Assembly: GCA_022414725.1 (NCBI GenBank)
Contig: CM039466.1
Coordinates: 33,731,174 to 33,795,173 of the forward strand
Source: Microglena sp. YARC
Lineage: Eukaryota > Chlorophyta > Chlorophyceae > Chlamydomonadales > Chlamydomonadaceae
Direction of reading: 5' to 3'
DNA length: 64,000 bases
Position numbers and translations under genes: made by a program. Below the pieces are notes generated by a model. The model worked only from the letters and a program-made list of their open reading frames with translations. It did not search any database and had not been told where the DNA came from. This document shows positions 13,701 to 25,349 of the stretch, piece by piece. Every line of letters starts with the position of its first letter. The first letter of the stretch is position 1.

Positions 13701-16700
13701 CAGCAGTGCAGTGAAGCAGCAGATTGTTGCTCCCATCTTCCCCACCACTACACACCACACCCCAGCCCCGCACCCCACACCACCTAACCCCACCTTCACC
13801 CCCACACCACCCCACCTTGGCATTCAGGATTCTGCTGGACTTGTTGCAATGTCCATCCTTCAGCAGTGCAGTGAAGCAGCAGATTGTTGCTCTCATCTTC
13901 CAAGCTCTTGCAGCTCACAGGGCTGATGGAGGTGAGGCAACCGACGATGTTTTGTTCTTTTGTTTGTTTTGTTGCTGTCTTTTTGTGTGTGTGCAATTCT
14001 GTCGCTGCATGGCGACGCATGGGTCCGGCTAAACTAGTCAAATGATGAAGGTGAGGCAAGCAATGTTACTTTGATGTTTTGTTTTGTTGTCTTTTTTGGT
14101 CTGTGCAATGCGTCGCAATTCTGTCGCTGCATGGCGACGCATGGGTCCGGCTAAACTAGTCAAATGATGAAGGTGAGGCAAGCAATGTTCTTTTGATGTT
14201 TTGTTGTTTTGTTTTGTTGTCTTTTTTGGTGTGTGCAATGCGTCGCAATTCTGTTGCTGCATAGCAACGCATGGGCACAGCTAAACTAGTCAAATGATGG
14301 AGGTGAGGCAAACAATGTCCTTTTTTTCTTTTGTTTGTTTTCTTCTTTTGTTTTGTTGTCTTTTTGTGTGTGCAATGCGTCGCAATTCCGTTTCTGCATC
14401 GCGACGCATGGGTACAGCTAAACTAGTCAAATGATGGAGGTGAGGCAAACAATGTTCTTTTTTTCTTTTGTTTGTTTTCTTGTTTTGTTTTGTTGTCTTT
14501 TTTGGTGTGTGCAATGCGTCGCAATTCTGTCGCTGCATCGCGACGCATGGGTACAGCTAAACTATTCAAAAATGCCCCCTGACCCCCCCGGGCTTAGCTC
14601 TCAGTACGGTTCAGGCAGCACGTCTCACTGGGGTCGCACTGTGTCGCTAAATTTGTTCTCCTGCAGCTCACAGGGCTGATGGAGGTGAGTCAACAATCTA
14701 TCAGACTTTTTTACCGCCCTCAAGCAAAGACTCTATTTTTACACCGGTTACACCAGTTACACTAGATCCGGTCCCACGTATACCTAAGGGTTTGACGTGT
14801 ACTGTTTAGGTGACTCAACAATTGATAACACTTTTTTTACCGCCCTCAGTGTAGCAAATACTATACTTTTACACCGGTTACACTGGATACACTGGTTACA
14901 CTGGATCTGGTTCCAAGTATATTTAAGGGTTCGGCGTGGCCTGATGTAGGTGACTCAACAATTGATAACACTTTTTTACCGCCCTCAGTGTAGCAAATAC
15001 TATACTTTTACACCGGTTACACTGGATACACTGGATACACCGGTTACACTGGATACACTGGTTACACCGGTTACACTGGATACACTGGTTACACCGGTTA
15101 CACTGGATACACCGGTTACACTGGATACACTGGTTACACTGGATGCACTGGTTACACCGGTTACACTGGATACACTGGTTACACCGGATCTGGTTCCAAG
15201 TATATTTAAGGGTTAGGCGTGGCCTGATGGAGGTGATTCAACAATGGATCTCACCTTTTTTACCGCCCGCCATGTAGCAAAGACTTCACTTTTACACCGG
15301 TTACACCGGATTTTGTCCCACGTATATCTATGGGTTCAGCGTGGACTGATGGAGGTGAGTCAAAAATGAATCAGACTTTTTTTACCGCCCTCAGTGTAGT
15401 AAAGACTCCACTGTTACACCGGTTACACCCGTTACACCGGATCCGGTCCCACATATACCTAAGGCTTCGGCGTGCACTGATGGAGGTGAGTCAACAATGA
15501 ATCAGACTTTTTTACCGCCCTCAATGTAACAAAGACTCCACTTTTATACCGGTTACATATATATCGAAGGGCTAGGAGTTGACTGATGGAGGTAAGTCAA
15601 CGGGGCCTTTTGTTTCGTTTCAGAAAGGGGGTCTTCTGGTGGGGATCAGGTATTTTGTGTCTTTCAAGGTTGGACTCCCGGTAGCGATTTGGGTAGGCGG
15701 CCTGAAGGGCTGGCCTGGGGGGTCTGAAGCTCGACTTGACTTCAACCAGGTGAATGCCCCATCCCAGAGCTTCTTTTTCGCTTCAGAAAGGTTCTGGTAG
15801 GGATCAGGGATTTGGTGTCTTTCAAGGTTTGGCTCCTGGTAGCGATTTGCGTAGGCGTCCCAAGGAGCTGTCCTGGGTGGTTTTGGGGGGCGGGGCCGAT
15901 ATTTGAGTCTCGTGGGAACGCAAGGTTTGCTCCGAATAGGGTCCCAGGTATCGCTCGCTGCTGGTAGCCTAAAAAAGTCTCTGATGGAGGTGAGTCTACA
16001 ATCGATCGGACCACGAAATGTTGACATGTGTTAAAATGTGTTTAAAGACTACACAAATGTTAGACCAGATCGCTAAAGAATGAAGAGTCGGGGGTTCGAC
16101 TCCCCCTTCGGTCGCTCTTGGCGTTGCAGGTCGTCGTCTACCGCGATGGTAGCTTGTCAGTTGAGGTAGGAGACCGTCCCACCCGCGTACGACGGGCTTC
16201 CTTAACACCACGCCCCACCAGGCGTTATCATTACACAAATGTGTTTAAAGACTTCGCAAATGTGTTTAAGACTTCGCAAATGTGTTTACTTTTGTGTAGT
16301 CTTTAAAAACATATAAACACATTTAAGCACATGTAAAAACATTTTACCATAGGTACACAAATGTGGTAAACTGTTTTTGCATGTGTTTAAATGTGTTTAA
16401 AGACGACACCATGTTTATTGGAATCATGACAATGTATGTTGACGATGGAATGTGGATGATGACAATCGAATGATGACGACGTATTGTGTGATGGAAGAGG
16501 TAGAGACTTAACCAGCTAACAATCATGAATTTGAAGAAGGTGGCATGCAGCTATGCTACCGATGCTTGTTGGGTGAGTGGGTGTGTGTTTGGGGTAGGGG
16601 GGGGGGGAAGTGTGTTTGGGGTATGGTGTGGGTGTGGGTGTGGGTGGGTGGGAGTGTGTATAGGGGGATGAGTGGGTGCGTGGGTGTGGGTGGGTGGGTG

Positions 16701-19700
16701 TGAAGAAGGTGAATGCAGCTATGCTACCAATGCTTGTTGCAACATAGCTTAGAGTCCCTGTCACCAAAGCTTAGTTTTTTGGCGGAGCCCCCTCTTCAAG
16801 GGGGCGGGAGCACCCAGCATTATCCCGTTGTCTGTTTGCGCGACTTACCGACCAAAACATTGAAGCCTGACACGTCAGCCAACTGTATCATAACTAACTG
16901 GCTTCCGTTGCCAACACACTCCGCCAATTTTCCGCGTCGCCTGCGACGCTGCATAGGACTTGTCGTTTCAGAAAGGGGGCCTTCTGGTAGCGATCTTGGA
17001 TTTGGTGTCTTTCAAGGTTGGGCTCCTGGTAGCAATTTGGGTAGGAGGCCCAAAGGATGCTTGTTGCCACCATTGCTTTGTTGGTACCTTCGAGTTTGCA
17101 CGCTCACAGACACACACACACTGCCACACGCGTACAGGCACACACACACTGCCACAAGCGGACAGGCCCCCTCAAACACACAGGCCCCTGTCACCATACT
17201 TGAGGTGCCTCTGCTTAGGCCCCTGCCCACTCTGTTGTATGTATGTATGTATGAAGAGGGGGGGGAGGGAGGGAGGGAGGCAGGGGTGGGGGGGGGGGTT
17301 GGGGGGGGGAAGGAGGGAGGCAGGGGAGGGGGAGTATGTATGTAGTAATGTATGTAAGTATGTAAGTATGTATGTATGTGTGTGTGTATGTATGTATATG
17401 TAATATGTGTATGTATGTATGTGAAATATGTGTATGTATGTATGTATGTTGCATGGCTTGGGGATTTCTTGCTTCCACTTTTGAGGACCTGCAGGGCAAC
17501 ATGGGACTAGATGGTCCTACCAAGTGAGCCTGTACCCTGCAGTGTGTAGGACCATTGCTAGTCTAGTCTCACTCGAGCACCTCCTGGGTTGCATCTTTGC
17601 ACAGGTCTATGCATTTGCATCTTGTTTGTTGTTGTTACTTTTTCCTGTCTTCCTGTTGTTTGATCTTCTAAAAGTATGTTACAGTCCAGGGGTATGCCAA
17701 AAAGGCTGGAAGGACTTGCCCAACCGTGACAGGAAGGGCTAAAAATAAAAAGCATTAATGAACTGAACCCTAAACAATCGTTTAACCGACGTGGGCTCTG
17801 AGTTCATGCTACAGTGATCATTTAATTACAACACTTGTATGCATGCTTTAGCCTCTTTCAGTGATATACATTGGTCTAGTGGTTGACTAAATCACTTTGA
17901 GAATGAAGAGTCGGGGGTTCAACTCCCCCTTGGGTCGCTCTTGGCGTTGCAGGTCGTCGTCAACCGCGATGGTAGCTTGTCCATTTGAGGTAGGAGACCG
18001 CTCCCCACCCGCGTACGACGGGCTCCCTTAACACCACGCCCCACCAGGCGTTATCATTACCTGTCTGCATGCTTTGAGGATTCAACTCTGCAGCTTTTCA
18101 ACACCCTAACTACACCCCACACCCCAACCTTACCCCCCACACCACCCACCCACACCCACCAACTCACCTCCCACCCCAACCCAACCCCACATCACAAATC
18201 CACACCCACCCGCGCACCTCTCACTCCTTTCCCCCCCCACCCTCTCACCTTCTGTGTGGGAGCCCTCTGCTTGCCTCAGTGCGCTGCACATACATATGCA
18301 CACACACACACTCACACACACACACCAAACCCTGCAGCTCCATGACTTCTCACCCCTCACCCTCGTGCCCCCTGTCAGCTGCTGTGTTGGAGACCTCTGC
18401 TTGGCCCTCTGCCCATTCAGTTGTATGCATGCTTTGAGGATGAGACATCAACATACACACACATACACACACACACGCACACACACACACACAAACAAAC
18501 ACACAAACACACACACACAACAAACCCTGCAGCTTCATGACCTCTAACCTCTCACCTCTCACCCTCACCCCCCACCCTTGTCCCCACCCCCTTTCAGCTA
18601 CTGTGTGGGAGCCCTCTACTTGCTTCAGTGCGCTGCACATACACACACACCAAATCCTGCAGCTCCATGACTTCTCACCCCCCACCCTTGTGCCCACCCC
18701 CTCTCAGCTACTGCGTGGGAGCCCTCTGCTTGCCTCAGTGCGCTGCCGGTCCTCTGCTCCCTGCTCACAAATGTGTCAGCACCTTTGCACCAGCCTTTGG
18801 TTCAGGTAATGCGATTTTCTGCGTCGCTTGCGACGCGCCTAGGACTTGTTCTTCCACTTTCTCCTGCTCACACTGCCACTTTCACTCTGTCCCCTTGCCT
18901 AGTTAGGTCTTGTTCTTCCACGTCCTCCTGCTCACCTGCCACCTGTCACTTTCCGTATGGCAGCCTGCACCTGCGTTTTCATTACTTTTTATGAATTCAG
19001 TCTTAATCTGCTCACTACTTGCTGTCCTAGCTTGGCAGGGGACAAATCCTACGACAGCCCGACCTGTTCGGTTGTTAAACAGGTGTGCAGGGTGTTAAAC
19101 ATGTCTTCAACGACCACATGTTTAACCAATGATGTACACAAAACAGGTGTTTAAACACCTTGAATACCTGTTTAACACCTTGAATACCTGTTTAACACCT
19201 TGAATACCTGTTTAACACCTTGAATACCTGTTTAACAAGCTGAACAGGGTGCAGGCTGCTGTAGCACTTGTCCCCTGCCAAGTTAGGACTGCATGTAGTT
19301 AGACTATAAAGATTGATTTCATAAGGGGGTGGGGAAGGTGCCCCCTAGGTGCTCGAGGATGTGCCAAGTTTGGCTGGATAGCAAGCCAGAGGAGCTGCGT
19401 AGAAGCTGTTGCTTGCAGCTGAAAAGAAAAGCTACGGATGGGGAAGGTGCCCCCTGGCACCAACAGGTGGTCCACTGACTCAAGCATCTTAATTATCAAA
19501 CACACACACACACACATCTTCACACACACACGCATCTTCAAGACCCCATACCTCTGCCCCCCCCCCCCCCCCCCCCCCATACCCAAATCATCTTCAACCC
19601 TTGACCACCTGCACTCAGGAAACCCTGTGGTCGCTAACTCTCCTGTTTGACCGAGCTAGGCCAAGCTACACACCCATCTTCATACACACACACACATCCC

Positions 19701-20413
19701 GGCCACCACCTGCTCTCAGGAAACCCTGTGGTCGCTAACTCTCCTGTTTGACCGAGCTAGGCCAAGCTATGAGGAGGCAGTGGAAGTTGCATCAAACTCA
19801 GCAGCGTCAGCTAATATGCTGCATGCCCTTGTCTTTATGCTCCACGCCTGCAACCTTCCAGAGACTGCACATCACTCCCACATGTCGTCACTCATCTGCA
19901 GGTCAGCAGGGGTTGAAATTTGGGGTGTGTGTGTGCGTGTGTGTGTATGGGGGGGGGGGGGATAAAAGCTTCTTTTTCGGCAGGGGCTAGTATGCTGCAT
20001 GCCCTTGTCTTCATGCTCCACTCCTGCAACCTACCGGAGATTGCACACCACTCTCACATGGCGACACTCATTTGCAGGTTTTGTGTGTGGTGTGGTGGTG
20101 TGAGTGTTTGTTTTGGGGGAGGGGGGGGGGGGGGGAATAGCAGCTTCTTTCCGGGCAGGGGCTAGTATGCTGCATGCTCTTGTCTTCGTGCTCCACGCCT
20201 GCAACTTCCAGAGACTGCACACCACTCTCACATGGCGTCACTCATTTGCAGGTTTGTGTGTGGTCTGGTGTGTGTGTGTGTGTGTGTGTGTGTGTGGTAG
20301 GGTGGGTGGGCGAGTGGGGATAATTTCATGCTTCACGCCTGTTACCCTCCAGAGACTTCACACCACTCTCACATGGCGTCACTCATTTGCAGGTCAGCAG
20401 GGGTTGAAATTTG

Positions 20414-20466
<53 letters not shown>

Positions 20467-21230
20467 AAAAGCTTCTTTTCGGGCAGGGGCTAGTATGCTG
20501 CATGCCCTTGTCTTCATGCTCCACTCCTGCAACCTACCAGAGATTGCACACCACTCTCACATGGCAACACTCATTTGCAGGTTTGTGTGTGGTGTGGTGG
20601 TGTGAGTGTTTTTTCTTTTTTTTAGGGGGGGGGGGGGGGGGGGGATAGCAGCTTCTTTCCGGGCAGGGGCTAATATGCTGCATGCCCTTGTCTTCGTGCT
20701 CCACGCCTGCAACCTTCCAGAGACTGCACACCACTCTCACATGGTGTCACTCATTTGCAGGTTTGTGTGTGGTCTGGTGTGTGTGTGTGGTAGGGTGGGT
20801 GGGTGAGTGGGGATAATTTCATGCTTCACGCCTGTTTACTCTCCAGAGACTTCACACCACTCTCACATGGCGTCACTCATTTGCAGGTCAGCAGGGGTTG
20901 GGTTTTTATGTGTGTGTGTGTGTGTGTGGTGGGGGGGGGACTTAGTGATATCATATGATGCCGGCGGTCAGACTAGGCTAAAGTTACCATTTATATTCAA
21001 TATCAAATGATGCAGTTTGTGATCATATTATATCATACTTGCCTTTGGTCTACATCATATGATATGCCGGTCCCTTTTATCCCCCCCCACCACCACCACC
21101 CCACCACCCCCACCACCACCACCACCACACCACCCTCCCCCTACATACCCCAGCTTACACCCAGCCCTTGGTTATAACCCCCTAGAGTGTCCCACCAAGT
21201 GCGTGCCTCCTTGCAACGCTCTGCTCTTTG

Positions 21231-21261
<31 letters not shown>

Positions 21262-21384
21262 AAACACACCTCCCCCCTCCCTCCCCCCTCCCCCCCCATA
21301 CCCCAGCTTCCACTCACCCCCTGGGTTATATTCCCCTAGAGTGTTCCACCAAGTGCCTGCCTCCTTGCAACGCTCTGCTCTTTG

Positions 21385-21434
<50 letters not shown>

Positions 21435-24400
21435 ACACACATCCCCCCTCCCCCCCCATACCCCAGCTTCCACTCAACCCCTGGGTTATATTCCCCTAGA
21501 GTGTTCCACCAAGTGCCTGCCTCCTTGCAACGCTCTGCTATTTGCACTGCCCCCCCCCCCCCCCCCCCCCCCAAAACACACATCCCCCCTCCCTCCCCCC
21601 CCTCCCCCCCCATACCCCAGCTTCCACTCAACCCCTGGGTTATATTCCCCTAGAGTGTTCCACCAAGTGCCTGCCTCCTTGCAACGCTCTGCTCTTTGCA
21701 CTGCCCCCCCACCCCACCCCACCCCACCCCCAAACACACATCCCCCCTCCCTCCCACCTCCCACCTCCCCCCCCGTACCCCAGCTTCCACTCACCCCCTG
21801 GGTTATATCTCCCTAGAGTGTTCCACCAAGTGCCTGCCTCCTTGCAGGGCTCTCCATTTTGCATTGGCGGGTGACATCCGCCACAAGGAGCTGGTTGGCA
21901 GCCAAGGTGTGGTCAGCATGTTGGTCAGGACACTTGCAGCAGCTGCCAAGGGTGAAGCTGAGCATCAGACCTTAGCTGCAGGACCGCATCAGACCTTAGC
22001 TGCCGGAAAGCATCAGGCGACGCCTTGGCAGCGCTTTGTGGCCAGCATCCTCCTCGGCGCAGTACTCACACCAGCTGGAAATCTCGCAGAAAGTGATGCA
22101 ACAGGTGCACAGCTCGGCAGCTCAGCCCCTGCTACCACAGAAGACCCTAACAGCCTCAGTGCTGTTGATGACGGCTTGGTCAGGGTGGCTATCTCCTTTG
22201 ATGAATCTGCTGCTGAGGATGGTGCAGTTAAGCTTGTTGTGACAGTCAGTTGCACAACCTCGACCCCTGTAGCTCCCCTAGCTCCTGTTGCCTCACCTGA
22301 GATCTCCTCGCCTCAGTTGGCTGGACCCCCACAGTTGGCTGGGCCCCCGCAGTTGGCGTGGCCTGCAGTGGATCCCAGGTCACTTGCAGCATACGCCATT
22401 CTGCTGCCCATGTTGGCGGAGTATCCGCCCCTGGGTAGTGTGGCAAGAAGGCTGTCCAGAGTAGATGAAGCATTGGCGTTGCTCAAGATTCTACTGAGTG
22501 ACTCTAACGACAACCAGCTACATGCTGCACAGGCTGGCATCATCCCAGTGCTCATCCAAGTGAGTGTGCAGGTTGACCTGCCTGTTTACTGTGCCGCCCC
22601 CTCATGTGCCCCTTGATTTTCTTTGCCCTATGGCTGTCTGCACCCTGTCCCGGGAAGATCAAGCTTTGGCGTTGCTCACGATTCTGCTGAGTGAATCCAA
22701 TGACAACCAGCTACAGGCTGCACAGGCTGGCATCATCCCAGTGCTCATCCAAGTGAGTGTGCAGGTTGACCTGCCTGTTTACTGTGCCGCCCCCTCATGT
22801 GCCCCTTGATTTTCTTTGCCCTATGGCTGCCTGCACCCTGTCCCGAGTAGATGAAGCATTGGCGTTGCTCACGATTCTGCTGAGTGACTCCAATGACAAC
22901 CAGCTACAGGCTGCACAGGCTGGCATCATCCCCGTGCTCATCCAAGTGAGTGTGCAGGTTGACCTGCCTGTTTACTGTGCTGCCCCCTCATGTGCCCCTT
23001 GATTTTCTTTGCCCTATGGCTGCCTGCACCCTGTCCCGAGTAGATGAAGCAATGGCGTTGCTCACGATTCTGCTGAGTGACTCCAATGACAACCAGCTAC
23101 AGGCTGCACAGGCTGGCATCATCCCAGTGCTCATCCAAGTGAGTGTGCAGGTTGACCTGCCTGTTAACTGTGCCGCCCCCTCATGTGCCCCTTGATTTTC
23201 TTTGCCCTATGGCTGCCTGCACCCTGTCCCGAGTAGATGAAGCATTGGCGTTGCTCACGATTCTGCTGAGTGACTCCAATGACAACCAGCTACAGGCTGC
23301 ACAGGCTGGCATCATCCCAGTGCTCATCCAAGTGAGTGTGCAGGTTGACCTGCCTGTTTACTGTGCCGCCCCCTCATGTGCCCCTTGATTTTCTTTGCCC
23401 TATGGCTGCCTGCACCCTGTCCCGAGTAGATGAAGCATTGGCGTTGCTTACGATTCTGCTGAGTGACTCCAATGACAACCAGCTACAGGCTGCACAGGCT
23501 GGCATCATCCCCGTGCTCATCCAAGTGAGTGTGCAGGTTGACCTGCCTGTTTACTGTGCCGCCCCCTCATGTGCCCCTTGATTTTCTTTGCCCTATGGCT
23601 GCCTGCACCCTGTCCCGAGTAGATGAAGCATTGGCGTTGCTCACGATTCTGCTGAGTGACTCCAATGACAACCAGCTACAGGCTGCACAGGCTGGCATCA
23701 TCCCCGTACTCATCCAAGTGAGTTTGTGTGTGTGTGTGTGTGTGGGGGGGGGGGGGGAGGGGGGGGGGGGGATGTGTGTGTGAAGATGTGTGTGGGGGGG
23801 GGGCATCATCCCGTACTCATCCAAGTGAGTTTGTAGTTTGGTGTGCTACACCTGTCTGTTAACTGTGCAGCCCCCTTGTATGCGACTTGATCGTCTTTGC
23901 CCTACGGCTGCCTGCACCCTGTTCTTAAACAGGTGTTCAGGGTGTTAAGCACCTGTTAAACAGGTGTTCATGTTATAAAACACACTCACACACACACACA
24001 CACAGAGCACACAAACACACTCTCACACACACACACACGCACACACGCACAGAGCACACCCCCACCTTTCAACCAAGTCTGTATCTCTGTGCATGCAGTA
24101 CATCTCATCTAAAGACGCTGAGGTTGCATGGTTAGCTGCTGATGTCGTGGCTCACATGGGAGATGCGTACAGTGCGGCGCTTGTTAGTGCTGGTGCTGTA
24201 GAGGTGCTGTGTGGACTGCTCAAGGTAGGCCCTAGGGTGAGGGGGTGGGGCAACAATGTGGGCAACAGATGGGTGCTATTGAACTTGGAGGGGCTGTTAC
24301 GAGATGGCCTAGTGGGGTGTCGTGGCTCACATGGGTGATGCGGACAGTGCAGCGCTTGTTAGTGCTGGTGCTGTAGTGGCGCTGTGTGGACTGCTCAAGG

Positions 24401-25307
24401 TAGGCCCTAGGGTGAGGGGGTGGGGCAACAATGTGGGCGGCAAAGGGGTGCTATTGAACTTGGAGGTGCTGTTACGAGATGGCCTAGTGGGGTGTCGTGG
24501 CTCACATGGGTGTTGCGGACAGTGCGGCACTTGTTAGTGCTGGTGCTGTAGAGGCGCTGTGTGGACTGCTCAAGGTAGGCCCTAGGGTGAGGGTGTGGGG
24601 CAACAATGTGGGCGACAGATGGGTGCTATTGAACTTGGAGGGGCTGTTACGAGATGGCCTAGTGGGGTGTCGTGGCTCACATGGGTGTTACGGACAGTGC
24701 GGCACTTGTGTATGCTGGGGCTGTAGTGGCGCTGTGTGGACTGCTCAAGGTAGGCCCTAGGGTGAGGGGGTGGGGCAACAATGTGGGCGGCAAAGGGGTG
24801 CTATTGAACTTGGAGGTGCTGTTACGAGATGGCCTAGTGGGGTGTCGTGGCTCACATGGGTGATGCGGACAGTGCGGCGCTTGTTAGTGCTGGTGCTGTA
24901 GAGGCGCTGTGTGGACTGCTCAAGGTATGCCCTTGCCACATGTAGTACGGCCAATAATGACGCCACCATGTAGTGGGACCAATAGTGCTGTAGAGGCGCT
25001 GTGTGGATAGCTCAAGGTAGGCCCTTGCCACACACACAAAAACTCCCTCGCACTAGTTTGCCCCAAGCTCCGTGCATCGCAGGCTCTACAGCGGTATGTA
25101 CCCTGTTCTGGTTGTTAAACAGGTGTTCAGGGTGTTACAAACCTGTTTATATACATCACTGGTTAAACATGGAGTGATACCCCCACCCCACCCCACCATA
25201 CACACCACCCTCACCACCACTGCTCCTTCAAAATTTGCCTCAATTTCAGGTTAGCCCCCCCCCACACACCACCACCACACCAACACCAACACCCATTCAC
25301 CCCCACC

Positions 25308-25349
<42 letters not shown>

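Noticed and set aside
17850..18065. A functional tRNA gene
   Set aside because: A and B boxes are present but the acceptor and anticodon stems do not pair well, and the same sequence recurs with a SINE body and target-site duplications.
22466..23725. Exon-6 copies as genuine cassette exons adding ARM repeats
   Set aside because: The only AG sites before each copy give the wrong phase and a TGA, so inclusion would truncate the protein.
22564..23783. Six similar 81-codon frames beginning [10 protein letters not shown]
   Set aside because: Each starts in intronic filler and passes through an exon-6 edge copy; they are tandem-repeat shadows, not small genes.
25072..25092. An 11-base micro-exon GCTCTACAGCG after CATCGCAG
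   Set aside because: It would leave phase 2, which does not fit exon 8; direct splicing of exon 7 to exon 8 is in phase.
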